Source: Aeromicrobium duanguangcaii (GTDB lineage Bacteria > Actinomycetota > Actinomycetes > Propionibacteriales > Nocardioidaceae). Taken from it: a stretch of DNA of 64,000 nucleotides. The notes beneath the pieces are model-generated. The model was not told the DNA's origin. It saw only the letters and a program-made list of their open reading frames with translations, and did not search any database. The stretch is taken from the NCBI RefSeq assembly GCF_024508295.1, contig NZ_CP101990.1, positions 2,914,001 to 2,978,000 on the forward strand, given 5' to 3'. A program made the translations under genes and the position numbers. Below are positions 10,301-18,265 of this stretch, in pieces. The first letter of the stretch is position 1. Each line of letters opens with the position of its first letter.

Positions 10301-11347
10301 GACCGTCCATGCGTAGGCCCACGAGGCCGGCTCCGGCGTCGTCGACGCAGACACCGTCAACGTGTCACCGACCCGACCCGAACCCGCGATCTGGGGCGTG
10401 AACGCGCCGAAGGCAGGGGACAGGCGGAACATCTGCACCGCGTCGATGTAGAAGTTGAGCACGTAGATCGTTCCGTCAGAGCCGAATGCCACTCCGTACG
10501 GCACCCCGTATGTCGGCCCCGACGGGTCCCAGGTCGCTTCCAGCGCACCGTCGGCGGAGAACACCGACACGCTGTCGCGGGCGCGGGCGATGTCCGTCAC
10601 CGCGATGCGCCCCTGTCCATCCGCCGCCACCCGGTACGGCCCGGCGAGCGAGCCGCCACCGACCTGGGTCATCTCGGACACGAAGGCGCCGCTGGCGTCG
10701 AGCTTCACCACTCTCGCGTTCCCGTAGTCGGCGACATGGACGGAGCCTGCGCCGTCCACGGCGATGCCATAGGGACTGGAGAAGGATCGGGAGTCGCCCG
10801 TGGCCTTGCTCCACGTGGCCAACAGCCGCCCACTGGAATCGAGTTTCTCGATGCGTGAGGCGCCCGTGTCGGTGACGTAGAGGTTGCCGGCGCGGTCCAC
10901 CGCGATGCCGAAGGCGCCGCCCGACCTGCGGATCTCGGTGTAGCTCTGCAGGCCCGAGGCGTACTTCAAGACCGAGCCCATGGAGTCCACTGCGTAGACC
11001 TGGCCGTCGTAGCCGACCGTCACTGCACTCACGAAGTAGCTGCGCACCGAGCTGCGGACGAACGCGCCCTCGGACGTGAACTCCTGGATGCGTTGGTTGG
11101 CGGCGTCGGCGACGTAGACGTGGCCGTTGGGCCCCACGGCCAGGTCATTCGCGCCGGAGAACTGGCCCGCACCGGAACCTGAGGAGCCGAAGGAACCCAT
11201 CGAGATCGGCCCGCTCGCGGCCTGCGCCGGCGCGGAGGTCGAGACCATACCGGCGAGAACCGTGAGCAGGACGAGCAGGAGAGCGAGCGGACGCGAGCCG
11301 CGGCGTGACGCGCGGGGACTCACGGGGCGCGTGGGCGAAGAGAGCAC
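7325..11347 (-). CDS. Large secreted NHL-repeat / Ig-like repeat protein
   Basis: 1340 residues. The GTG at 11347 lies 6 nt after TAGGTT, fitting a leaderless start. A basic N-terminus and hydrophobic core ending in APAQA (to about 44) form a signal peptide. Residues about 50-310 hold NHL-type beta-propeller repeats (NDLAVGPNGHVYVADAANQR and several IAVDGAGNVYVTD-like variants). From about 320 to 1230 come tandem Ig-like domains of 90-95 residues with recurring FTPTADQVGQ and LCA/VxVxVTAPGY motifs and paired Cys. The last 85 residues are Lys/Arg-rich. Two 189-residue blocks are almost identical, encoded by the 567-bp repeats. Likely a surface or extracellular adhesion or scaffold protein; the ligand is unknown. 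A strong hairpin lies just after the stop. Confidence 0.82.
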   Translation of the reverse strand: MLSSPTRPVSPRASRRGSRPLALLLVLLTVLAGMVSTSAPAQAASGPISMGSFGSSGSGAGQFSGANDLAVGPNGHVYVADAANQRIQEFTSEGAFVRSSVRSYFVSAVTVGYDGQVYAVDSMGSVLKYASGLQSYTEIRRSGGAFGIAVDRAGNLYVTDTGASRIEKLDSSGRLLATWSKATGDSRSFSSPYGIAVDGAGSVHVADYGNARVVKLDASGAFVSEMTQVGGGSLAGPYRVAADGQGRIAVTDIARARDSVSVFSADGALEATWDPSGPTYGVPYGVAFGSDGTIYVLNFYIDAVQMFRLSPAFGAFTPQIAGSGRVGDTLTVSASTTPEPASWAYAWTVAGSADVRSNTTTFTPTAADQGKTVTVSVTAKGAGGDPEDRTETATKAITGKVMDTTVTIVDSTPDSAPTSGDVLTVKADESTLPAGATESVRWGRLAGQDCVVAGAAADEYTVVAGDAGATLCAEVTYGAAGHESFTKTATASSTAVGAFTMASSAIDAKAPVVGQSVTASIDLADAPAGAKVTSWQWGVVAGGDCVAIAGADERTFAADVSDFEKVLCLTATVSAPHHLDAQVTVTVGAVGAGTFGQAPTVTLSDWAQVGVELSAEVTGGDPAGADRAYQWNLDGDPIDGATQAAFTPRASDEGHDLSVTVTSTVRGYVADVTTSNQVKIAAGRLSVPEPTFDTAHPRVGTAVSLPVDLAEAPEGAEAHWQWGTRDGAECVAIGGAEGDTFTPTSAQVGEPLCVVVSVTAPGYEPMEAIFTVENAVVRGTLPAMSAVLSSTSPKAGATLTASLLAGELPAGATTRVTWGHASTAEDCRPDEVAASFEVTGAMAGGVVCALVEVTAPGYAEWSTVLSAEVEKGLLQIAAPVLSTDRPAVGVAVSLPVDLSEAPEGAELVRQWGVVDGTECVAISGATGESFTPTADQVGQVLCADVSVTAARHFAFEMTVIAENAVVRGTLPAIRAALSSTSPKAGATLTASLLAGELPAGATTRVTWGHASTAEDCRPDEVAASFEVTGAMAGGVVCALVEVTAPGYAEWSTVLSAEVEKGRLEVAAPVLSTDRPAVGVAVSLPVDLSEAPEGAELVRQWGVVDGTECVAISGATSESFTPTADQVGQVLCADVSVTAARHFAFETTVVAENAVVRGTLPAIRAVVSPMAPKVGTKLTASTFSTALPAGAKTTVSWGYAVQGATCRPAKAAVSFSVTKAMAGRTVCALVTVTAPGYADWSTVVKTGLVKETAKVTVSPKKVRGAAKFTIRAQGLAPGQRYRISLRTKKVTGKADSHGRIVRKIRYKAGLVSKKRVITVRGYDSRGKVDYVKKVKVVHRAK
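7858..9035. repeat. Tandem 567-bp coding repeats (two near-identical units plus a partial third)
   Basis: Landmark CGTGCCTCGCACCACCGCG recurs at 7874, 8441 and 9008, an exact 567-bp period (189 codons). Units 1 and 2 differ at only a small number of positions by eye; the third diverges after about 30 nt. Each unit encodes two Ig-like domains. Such identity points to recent duplication or gene conversion. Confidence 0.88.
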
Positions 11348-11359
11348 CCGATGAACCTA
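11348..11359 (-). promoter_or_regulatory. -10 element for a leaderless start of the NHL/Ig gene
   Basis: On the minus strand TAGGTT is followed by six bases and then the GTG start. The TANNNT-N6-start pattern predicts a transcript beginning at or next to the start codon. Confidence 0.5.
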
Positions 11360-11468
11360 CGGGGCGAGTGATGCCCCCGAGAGCGTTTTCCCGTATCTCT
11401 CTTCACAAAGTGGAGAGAGATCTCCGTTTCTGCTGTGGCGCATGTTTCTCCCGGGATAGTTTTATTGA

Positions 11469-11762
11469 ACACTCACGTCCGGTGGACGCGCCACCTTCAC
11501 CACCAACGACAGGTGCGACGTCTTCAAGGGCGGCTTCGGCGTGAAGGACGGCATCAACGAGGACGCGTCCGTCACGACCTTCCACTCGACTCCGGGCTGG
11601 GGCAACGGCACCGAGCACGCCGTGGCGGCGAACGCTCCGGCCAAGAACCTGCGGTACACGATCAAGGGCGGCTACTGGTTCGGCATGGACGCCGGCGCGG
11701 GCGTCGTCACGGCGGTCAACCCGGCCATGCACTGCGCGGTGAACCGCCTCACCGCGAAGTAG
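11469..11762 (+). pseudogene. 5'-truncated secreted protein fragment
   Basis: The frame is open from 11469 (after a TGA at 11466) to the TAG at 11760, but has no ATG, GTG or TTG before a GTG at 11541, which lies well inside the protein-like part. The translated end (MHCAVNRLTAK) and an upstream Arg-Cys-Asp echo the C-terminus of the intact secreted protein at 11921 (VHCSVNALPQA, Ser-Cys-Asp). The 100 bases before it are unusually AT-rich for this genome. I read it as the remnant of a paralogue that lost its signal peptide and N-terminal half. A start at 11541 giving a 73-residue protein is possible but lacks a convincing ribosome binding site. Confidence 0.5.
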
Positions 11763-11782
11763 GTCCCTGACCACTGCGAGAC

Positions 11783-11819
11783 CGAGGGACGCCTCTCCCA
11801 GCCGGGAGGGCGTCCCTCG
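11783..11819 (+). terminator. Hairpin terminator
   Basis: CGAGGGACGCC at 11783-11793 pairs with GGCGTCCCTCG at 11809-11819, with a shorter inner stem, 20 nt after the fragment's stop codon. Confidence 0.6.
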
Positions 11820-11920
11820 TCAGGTGACCCTCCCCGTAACTCCGTGTTTCACACCCGCCACAGGGGAAACACTGCAAGGCTGGCGCCGCTGTGTGTTCCC
11901 CAACCCGAAGGATCCCCTTG

Positions 11921-12733
11921 ATGCGCACCCGCGCCCTTGCCATCGCAGTGACGACCGGACTGGTCCTCACCCTGGCGCCCGCCACTGCCCACGCCGCCAA
12001 GAAGCCCACCTTCAAGCTGAGCATCTCCACCTCCCGCTCCGTTGCCGACGTCGGTCAGACCATCGCGATCTCGGGCAAGGTCTCCGGCCCGAAGGCCGCG
12101 AAGAAGCGCCTGCTCGTCCAGCGCAAGGTCGGCGGCGGCGCTTGGAAGACGGTCCGAAAGATCACCACGACCTCGAAGCGTCGTTACGCCACGACCGTCC
12201 CGGTGACCACCGCCGGACAGCAGTACCTGCGCGTCGTCGCGCCGAAGTCGAAGAAGGCCCGCGCCGGGTCGAGCACCGCCCGCGGATTCGTCGGCTGGCG
12301 CTGGCTCGATGCCGGCGCCAGCGCTGCCACCGACGGCCTGACGCGCGGCTCGCTGCGCATCGACGGCAAGGTCCACGCCCCGACCTACGTCCCGACCCAG
12401 CACAATGACGACGGCTACCTGTTCATCGACACCGGCCGCTCATGCGATGCGCTCGTCGCAGGTCTCGCGGTCGAGGCTCCGACGGCCAACCAGGCCATGG
12501 TCTACGTGTTCCAGGGGCGTTCGATCACCGACGACCCGGAGAGCTTCTCCGTCAAGATGGTCTCGGGCAACTCCGGAGTCGTCGAGACGCGCTGGCCGAT
12601 CAAGCGTCAGAGCAGTCTCGTCGCGATGATGGTGGACGAGAACACGGACAACGCCGCACAGAGTGCCGGCCTGATCAAGCCCCGAGTGCACTGCTCGGTG
12701 AACGCGCTGCCCCAGGCGGTCCTGCCTCTCTGA
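11921..12733 (+). CDS. Secreted hypothetical protein
   Basis: 270 residues. The ATG at 11921 has GAAGGA eight nt upstream; an earlier in-frame GTG (11891) lacks one. Residues 1-25 form a classical signal peptide ending in TAHAA. Residues about 30-115 look like a beta-sandwich with Lys/Arg-rich strands, similar to the bacterial Ig-like or YDG-type domains of neighbouring secreted proteins (ISGKVSGPKAAKKRLLVQRK). The C-terminal half contains two Cys (in GRSCDAL and RVHCSVN) that may form a disulfide and is related to the decayed fragment just upstream. No enzymatic motif is recognisable. A strong bidirectional terminator follows. Confidence 0.72.
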   Translation: MRTRALAIAVTTGLVLTLAPATAHAAKKPTFKLSISTSRSVADVGQTIAISGKVSGPKAAKKRLLVQRKVGGGAWKTVRKITTTSKRRYATTVPVTTAGQQYLRVVAPKSKKARAGSSTARGFVGWRWLDAGASAATDGLTRGSLRIDGKVHAPTYVPTQHNDDGYLFIDTGRSCDALVAGLAVEAPTANQAMVYVFQGRSITDDPESFSVKMVSGNSGVVETRWPIKRQSSLVAMMVDENTDNAAQSAGLIKPRVHCSVNALPQAVLPL

Positions 12734-12750
12734 GGTTCCGCCCGACCCCT

Positions 12751-12797
12751 AGACGACGAGCGCCCCTCCCCGACCAGGGGAGGGGCGCTCGTCGTCT
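12751..12797. terminator. Bidirectional terminator between convergent genes
   Basis: A perfect 21-bp stem: the arm 12751-12771 (AGACGACGAGCGCCC then CTCCCC) is the reverse complement of 12777-12797, with a 5-nt loop. It separates the secreted protein from the convergent enoyl-CoA hydratase gene. Confidence 0.85.
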
Positions 12798-12805
12798 CAG
12801 CAGGT

Positions 12806-13552
12806 TCAGCCCTTGCGGGACAAGAAGGCCAGCATCGCCTCGCGGGCCTCGTCGCTGCCGAAGAGCCGCGCCGACTGCTCGGCCAGCTGGTCGCCCAGCC
12901 GGTCGATGCGCTCGACGAGGTCGTGGTTCAGCAGTGCCTTCGTCTCACGGAATCCCTGCGGGTAGCCCAGCGAGAGGTCGGCCAGCACGCTCTGCAGCGC
13001 CGCGTCGAGCTCACCGTCCTCGACGACCCGGGTGACCAGGCCGATCTCGGCGGCCTCGGCCGCGTCGAACTTGCGCCCCGTGAGGAACAGCTCGGACGCG
13101 GCACGCGGGGACAGCCGCGGCAGCAACGACGCACTGATGACCGCCGGCGCGAGCGCCAGCCGGACCTCGGTCAGCGCGAACGTGACCGGCCGCGTGGCCA
13201 GCACGATGTCGGCCGCGCCGACCAGCCCCAGACCGCCGGCGCGCACCGGCCCGCCGAGGACCACCACGACCGGCTTCGCGCTCGTGGCCAGTCGGCGCTG
13301 CAGGTCGATCAGCGTTGCCGCGCCCTGCTGCATCGAGCCCTCCGCCGCCTCCGACAGATCGGCGCCCGAGCAGAACACGCGGTGAGCCGAGCGCAGCACG
13401 ATCACCTTCGCGTCTGCGTCGGCCTCGGCGGCCTCGAGGTGCGCCCCCAGCTCGGTGACGAGCTGACGGCTCAGCGCATTGCGGTTGTGCTCACTGTCGA
13501 GGGTGATCGTCGCGACGCCGTCCGCGACGTCCAGGTGGACGAGTTCGGTCAT
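12806..13552 (-). CDS. Enoyl-CoA hydratase/isomerase family protein
   Basis: 248 residues, crotonase family of normal length. The ATG at 13552 follows a GGAGCACC-type ribosome binding site. Signature: ALSRQLVTEL near the start, VFCSGADLSEA at about 59-69 (CoA-binding and oxyanion region) and a second oxyanion segment VRAGGLGLVGAADIVLA around 105-121. The usual catalytic Glu positions are not obvious, so hydration, isomerisation or hydrolysis of an acyl-CoA cannot be distinguished. It is the last gene of the acyl-CoA catabolic run, 15 nt after the acyl-CoA dehydrogenase. In atu- or liu-type clusters the matching enzyme hydrates the carboxylated enoyl-CoA; that role is an inference from context. 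Confidence 0.85.
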   Translation of the reverse strand: MTELVHLDVADGVATITLDSEHNRNALSRQLVTELGAHLEAAEADADAKVIVLRSAHRVFCSGADLSEAAEGSMQQGAATLIDLQRRLATSAKPVVVVLGGPVRAGGLGLVGAADIVLATRPVTFALTEVRLALAPAVISASLLPRLSPRAASELFLTGRKFDAAEAAEIGLVTRVVEDGELDAALQSVLADLSLGYPQGFRETKALLNHDLVERIDRLGDQLAEQSARLFGSDEAREAMLAFLSRKG

Positions 13553-13566
13553 GGTGCTCCTCCGAC

Positions 13567-14730
13567 TCAGTAGGACTTCGGCAGGCCGAGCGAGAACTGG
13601 GCCACGAAGTTGAGGGCCATCTGCTTGCTCACCGGCGCAATGTTCGACAGGCGCGACGCGGCCAGGGCCTGCACGAGACCGTACTCGTTCGCCAGGCCGT
13701 TGCCGCCGTGGGTCTGGATCGCCGTGTCGACGGCCCGGGCGGCCGCGTCACCGGCGGCGACCTTGGCCATGTTGGCGGCCTCGCCGGCGCCCATCAGGTC
13801 GCCCGCGGCGTAGAGCGCCGCGGCCTTCTGGGTCAGCAGTCGCGTCATCTCGATGTCGATGTGCAGCTGCGCCAGCGGGTGGGCGATCGCCTGGTGCGCG
13901 CCGATCGGCTTGCCCCAGACGTCGCGCTCCTTGGCGTAGGCGACGGCCTTGTTGAGCGCCCAGCGCGCGGTGCCCGTGCCCATCGAGGCGGCCATGATGC
14001 GCTCGGGGTTGAGACCGGCGAACAGCTGCTCCAGGCCGGCGTCCTCGCTGCCGACCAGCGCGTCGGCCGGCAGGCGGATGTCGTCGAAGAAGAGGGTGAA
14101 CTGCTTCTCGGGACTCGTGATGCCCATCTCGATCTCCTGGGCGTTGAAGCCCTCGGCATCGGTCGGCACCATGAACAACGCGGGCTTGAGCTTGCCGCTC
14201 CTGGCGTCGGCCGTGCGACCGACGACCAGCACGTGGCTGGCCTCGTCGACGCCGGAGATGTAGGTCTTGCCGCCCTTGAGGATCCAGCCGCCGTCCTCGG
14301 TCTTCGTGGCCGTGGTGACCAGGTTGTGCGAGTTCGACCCGGCGTCCGGCTCGGTGATGCTGAACGCGTACGTCTCGGTGCCATCGGCCAGGCCGGGCAG
14401 CCAGCGCTGCTTCTGCTCGGGCGTGCCGTACTGCGCGATGACCGTGCCGACGATCGCCGGCGAGACCACCATCAACAGCAGCGGGCAGCCGGCGACCGCC
14501 AGCTCCTCGCACACTGCGGCGAGGTCGCCGATGTCGCCGCCACCGCCACCGAACTCCTCGGGGATCGAGACGCCGAGGTAGCCCAGCTTGCCCGCCTCGG
14601 ACCACAGCTCGGTGGTCTTGCGGCCGGAGTTCGCGGCGTCGTAGAAGTAGTGCTCGCCATACTTGGCGCCCAGGGCCGCGACGGCCTTGCGCAGCTCACG
14701 ACGCTCCTCGGACTCGGTGAAGTTGCTCAT
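13567..14730 (-). CDS. Acyl-CoA dehydrogenase family protein
   Basis: 387 residues. The ATG at 14730 overlaps the carboxylase alpha stop (ATGA) and has GAGGAG upstream. FAD- and substrate-contacting motifs are present: GVSIPEEFGGGGG (about 49-61), YAFSITEPDAGSN (about 115-127, the acyl-CoA dehydrogenase signature 1 region) and a C-terminal QTHGGNGLANEYG (signature 2 region). The catalytic base (Glu in most members) would lie near the latter; I cannot pin it down. The enzyme introduces an alpha,beta double bond into an acyl-CoA and passes electrons to ETF. Its coupling to a biotin-dependent carboxylase suggests a citronellyl-CoA- or isovaleryl-CoA-type substrate. Confidence 0.9.
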   Translation of the reverse strand: MSNFTESEERRELRKAVAALGAKYGEHYFYDAANSGRKTTELWSEAGKLGYLGVSIPEEFGGGGGDIGDLAAVCEELAVAGCPLLLMVVSPAIVGTVIAQYGTPEQKQRWLPGLADGTETYAFSITEPDAGSNSHNLVTTATKTEDGGWILKGGKTYISGVDEASHVLVVGRTADARSGKLKPALFMVPTDAEGFNAQEIEMGITSPEKQFTLFFDDIRLPADALVGSEDAGLEQLFAGLNPERIMAASMGTGTARWALNKAVAYAKERDVWGKPIGAHQAIAHPLAQLHIDIEMTRLLTQKAAALYAAGDLMGAGEAANMAKVAAGDAAARAVDTAIQTHGGNGLANEYGLVQALAASRLSNIAPVSKQMALNFVAQFSLGLPKSY

Positions 14731-16634
14731 TCTTGCTCCTCCTCGATGACGGCGAGGACGGCTCCGGCCTCGACCTGCTGCCCGACGGTGACCGCCAGGT
14801 TGCTGACGACGCCGTCGGACGGCGCCGTGATGGTGTGCTGCATCTTCATGGCCTCGAGGACGACGACGGGGTCGCCCTTCGAGACGCGATCGCCGTCGGC
14901 GACCTGGACCGCGGTGACCGCGGCCGGCATGGGCGCCAGCAGCGAGCCCTCGGCGACGACGTCGGCCGGGTCGACGAAGCGCGGCACGGGGGTCAGGCTC
15001 GTCGAACCCTCCGGACCGTCGACGTCGACGTGCTTCTCGCCGGTCTCTACCCAGTAGCGGCGGGTGACGCCGTCGGCCTCGAGCAGCACCTCGGCCGCGG
15101 AGCCGAACGTGTCGATCGAGACGAGGGTGACGCCGTCGACCGTGAGCCGGCCGGCCGCGCTGCGGTACCGCACGGGCTCGTGGCCCTCGTACTCGCGGGT
15201 GAGCGACTGGCTCGGGACGTTGCGGAACCCGGCGGGGATGCGCGAAAGCACCCGTCCGGAGGCGGCCGCGATCGTGGCCTCGGCCAGCGCCGCCGCGACG
15301 GGCACCAGCGGATCGCCGGCCTCCGTCGTGATCCACGCGTCGGCGTGCTCCTCCAGCATCGAGGTCCACAGGTCGGCGTCCTGCACCGGCTGGGCCTCGA
15401 GGATCTGACGCAGGGCCGACCGGTTCGTCGTGACACCGTGCACGCTCGAGCGACGCAGGGCGTCGACCAGGATGCGCAGCGCGGTGGTGCGGTCGGGGCC
15501 GTGCGCGATGACCTTCGCGATCATCGCGTCGTAGTGGATGCCCACGACGCTGCCCACCTCGACCGCGGAGTCGACGCGGACCGTCTCGGGGAAGTCGAAC
15601 GTGCGGATCGTGCCCGTCTGCGGCGACCAGTCGTCGGCCGGGTCCTCGGCGTAGAGGCGCACCTCGATCGAGTGGCCCTGCGGCGCGGAGACCTCGCCCT
15701 CGAGCGGCTTGCCCTCGGCGATCGCGATCTGCGCGGCGACGAGGTCGATGCCGTGCACCTGCTCGGTGACGGGGTGCTCGACCTGCAGCCGGGTGTTCAT
15801 CTCAAGGAAGAAGACCCGGTCGCCGTCGACGAGGAACTCGACCGTGCCGGCGCCGCGGTAGCTCACGGCCTCGGCGGCCGCACGGGCCGCGGTGTGCAGC
15901 GTCTTGCGTGCGGTGTCGGACAGGTTCGGCGCGGGCGCCTCCTCCACGACCTTCTGGTGACGGCGCTGGATCGAGCAGTCACGGTCGCCGACGGCCCAGA
16001 CGGTGCCGTGCGTGTCGGCCAGGATCTGCACCTCGACGTGACGGGCACGCGGCAGGTACGGCTCGACGAAGACGGTGCCGTCGCCGAACGCGGACTGGGC
16101 CTCGGCCTGCGCCTTGGCAAGCTCGCCGTCGAGGTCCTCGAGGCGCTCGACCACGCGCATGCCGCGGCCACCGCCGCCGGCGCTGGCCTTGACCAGCAGC
16201 GGCAGGTCGGCGTCGGTCGCCGAGGCGACGTCGACCGAGAGGATCGGCACGTCTGCCGCGGCCATGATCTCCTTGGCGCGGATCTTGCTGCCCATCTCGT
16301 CGATGGACTCCGGGCTCGGGCCGATCCAGACCAGCCCGGCCGCCTCGACGTCACGGGCGAAGGCGGCGTTCTCGGACAGGAAGCCGTAGCCGGGGTGGAT
16401 CGCGTCGGCGCCGGTGCGGCGTGCCGCGTCGATCACGAGGTCGCCGCGCAGGTAGGTCTCCGAGGGCGCGCTGCCGGGCAGGCGCACCGCGAGGTCCGCC
16501 TCGGCCACGAAGGGCATGTCGGCGTCGGCGTCGGAGAACACGGCGACCGTCTCGATGCCGAGGTCACGGGCCGTGCGGAACACGCGGCGGGCGATCTCGC
16601 CACGGTTGGCGACGAGGATTCTTCTGATGGTCAC
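14727..16634 (-). CDS. Acyl-CoA carboxylase alpha subunit (biotin carboxylase-BCCP fusion)
   Basis: 635 residues from the GTG at 16634, preceded by AAGGAG; the GTG at 16670 (36 nt earlier, overlapping the beta-subunit stop) is an alternative giving 647. The N-terminus RRILVANRGEIARRVFRTA starts the biotin carboxylase fold; then the ATP-grasp Gly-rich loop KASAGGGGRGMRVV (about 155-168), EVQILAD and FLEMNTRLQVEHPVTEQ. The C-terminus is a biotinyl domain with VLEAMKMQHTI, whose Lys in A-M-K-M carries biotin. This is the alpha chain of 3-methylcrotonyl-, geranyl- or propionyl-CoA carboxylase type, carboxylating biotin with ATP and bicarbonate. The beta chain lies immediately upstream. The neighbouring AtuA-like gene favours geranyl-CoA, which remains inference. 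Confidence 0.93.
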   Translation of the reverse strand: MTIRRILVANRGEIARRVFRTARDLGIETVAVFSDADADMPFVAEADLAVRLPGSAPSETYLRGDLVIDAARRTGADAIHPGYGFLSENAAFARDVEAAGLVWIGPSPESIDEMGSKIRAKEIMAAADVPILSVDVASATDADLPLLVKASAGGGGRGMRVVERLEDLDGELAKAQAEAQSAFGDGTVFVEPYLPRARHVEVQILADTHGTVWAVGDRDCSIQRRHQKVVEEAPAPNLSDTARKTLHTAARAAAEAVSYRGAGTVEFLVDGDRVFFLEMNTRLQVEHPVTEQVHGIDLVAAQIAIAEGKPLEGEVSAPQGHSIEVRLYAEDPADDWSPQTGTIRTFDFPETVRVDSAVEVGSVVGIHYDAMIAKVIAHGPDRTTALRILVDALRRSSVHGVTTNRSALRQILEAQPVQDADLWTSMLEEHADAWITTEAGDPLVPVAAALAEATIAAASGRVLSRIPAGFRNVPSQSLTREYEGHEPVRYRSAAGRLTVDGVTLVSIDTFGSAAEVLLEADGVTRRYWVETGEKHVDVDGPEGSTSLTPVPRFVDPADVVAEGSLLAPMPAAVTAVQVADGDRVSKGDPVVVLEAMKMQHTITAPSDGVVSNLAVTVGQQVEAGAVLAVIEEEQE

Positions 16635-16666
16635 CGGGTTGACTCCTTGCTGGACGGTGGAGGCGC

Positions 16667-18265
16667 TCACAGGCGGAACACCCCGTAGCCGCGGGCGCCC
16701 TCGACGGGCGCGTTGGCGATGGCGGACAGGCAGATGCCCAAGATGGTGCGGGTGTCGCGCGGGTCGATGACGCCGTCGTCGTAGCCCAGGCCGCTGGTGA
16801 AGTACGCCAGCGACTGCTCCTCGATCTGCTGCTCGACGAGGTCCTTGATGCCCTGGAACCCCTCGGCGTCGAACGGGATGCCCTTGGACTCCGAGGACTG
16901 GCGGGCGACGATCTCCATGACGCCGGCCAGCTGCGCCGGGCCCATGACTGCCGACTTCGCGCCGACCCAGCTGAACATGAAGCGCGGGTCGTAGGCGCGG
17001 CCGCTCATCCCGTAGTGACCGGCGCCGTACGAGGCGCCCATCACGATCGAGATGTGCGGGACCTTGCTGTTGGAGACGGCGTTGATCATCTGCGCGCCGT
17101 GCTTGATGATGCCGCCCTGCTCGTACTCGGCGCCGACCATGTAGCCGGTCGTGTTGTGCAGGAACAGCAGCGGTGTGTCGATCTGGTTGGCCAGCTGGAT
17201 GAACTGCGCGGCCTTCTGGGCCTCCTGGCTGAACAGCACGCCCTGGGCGTTGGCCAGGATGCCGATCGGGTGGCCGTGCAGCTGGGCGAACCCGGTGACG
17301 AGGCTCTGGCCGTAGAGCGGCTTGAACTCGTCGAACTCGCTGCCGTCGACCAGGCGCGCGATGACCTCACGCGGGTCGAACGGCACCTTGAGGTCGGTCG
17401 GGACGATGCCCAGCAGGTCCTCCTGGTCCAGCAGCGGCTCGCTGTAGACCGAGGCGGGGACGGGGCCGGCCTTGCGCCAGTTGATGCGACGCATGATCTG
17501 GCGGCCGAGTCGGATCGCATCGCGCTCGTCGACGGCCAGGTAGTCGGCCAGGCCGGACTGCTTGGCGTGCATCTGCGCGCCGCCGAGCGACTCGTCGTCG
17601 GACTCCTCGCCGGTGGCCATCTTCACCAGCGGCGGGCCGCCGAGGAAGACCTTGGCGCCGCCGTCGACCATGACGACGTAGTCGCTCATGCCGGGCACGT
17701 ACGCGCCGCCGGCGGTGGAGTTGCCGAACACCAGCGCCACGGTGGGACGGCGGTCCTCACTGGCCTGCGTGATGTTGCGGAAGCTGGCGCCGCCGGGGAT
17801 GAAGATGTCCTTCTGCGTCGGCAGGTCGGCGCCGCCGGACTCGACCAGGTTGATCGTGGGCAGCCGGTTCTCGGCCGCGATCTGCGCGGCGCGGAAGCCC
17901 TTCTTGACCGTGACCGGGTTGGACGAGCCGCCCTTCACCGTGGGGTCGTTGGCGATGATCATGCACTCGACGCCCTCGACGACACCGATGCCGGTGATGA
18001 TCGAGCCGCCGACGGTGAAGTCGGTGCCCCAGCCGGCCAGCGCGCCCAGTTCGAGGAACGGCGCGTCCGGGTCGACGAGCAGCTCGATGCGCTCGCGCGC
18101 GGTCAGCTTGCCTCGGCTGTGATGACGGTCCACGTACTTCTCGCCGCCGCCGGCCAGCGCCTTGGCGTGCTGCTCGGCGAGGTCGGCGACGCGTTCGAGC
18201 GCCGCCTCCCGGTTCTGGGCGTACGCGGCCGACGTCGGGTCGACGGCGGTCCTGACTGCACTCAT
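16667..18265 (-). CDS. Acyl-CoA carboxylase beta subunit (carboxyltransferase)
   Basis: 532 residues. The ATG at 18265 overlaps the preceding stop (ATGA) and follows GGAAGGA. It has the full two-half crotonase-type carboxyltransferase: KLTARERIELLVDPDAPFLE near the start, an N-half oxyanion region at VFGNSTAGGAYVPGMSDY, and a C-half biotin/CoA region FLHNTTGYMVG, then GASYGAGHYGMSGRAYDPRF. The GAGHYGMSGRAY stretch is characteristic of methylcrotonyl/geranyl-CoA carboxylase beta chains rather than propionyl-CoA carboxylases (usually GGAYDVM). It transfers carboxyl from biotin to the 4-carbon or methyl branch of an enoyl-CoA. It works with the alpha chain encoded directly downstream. Confidence 0.92.
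   Translation of the reverse strand: MSAVRTAVDPTSAAYAQNREAALERVADLAEQHAKALAGGGEKYVDRHHSRGKLTARERIELLVDPDAPFLELGALAGWGTDFTVGGSIITGIGVVEGVECMIIANDPTVKGGSSNPVTVKKGFRAAQIAAENRLPTINLVESGGADLPTQKDIFIPGGASFRNITQASEDRRPTVALVFGNSTAGGAYVPGMSDYVVMVDGGAKVFLGGPPLVKMATGEESDDESLGGAQMHAKQSGLADYLAVDERDAIRLGRQIMRRINWRKAGPVPASVYSEPLLDQEDLLGIVPTDLKVPFDPREVIARLVDGSEFDEFKPLYGQSLVTGFAQLHGHPIGILANAQGVLFSQEAQKAAQFIQLANQIDTPLLFLHNTTGYMVGAEYEQGGIIKHGAQMINAVSNSKVPHISIVMGASYGAGHYGMSGRAYDPRFMFSWVGAKSAVMGPAQLAGVMEIVARQSSESKGIPFDAEGFQGIKDLVEQQIEEQSLAYFTSGLGYDDGVIDPRDTRTILGICLSAIANAPVEGARGYGVFRL

Noticed and set aside
7187-10858. A 1223-codon open frame on the plus strand opposite the NHL/Ig gene
   Set aside because: Antisense to a well supported secreted protein; composition is Arg/His/Gly-rich and typical of the opposite strand of high-GC genes.
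13567-15369. N-terminal extension of the acyl-CoA dehydrogenase into the carboxylase gene
   Set aside because: The extension is an out-of-frame reading of the carboxylase alpha gene; the ATG at 14730 with GAGGAG is the true start.
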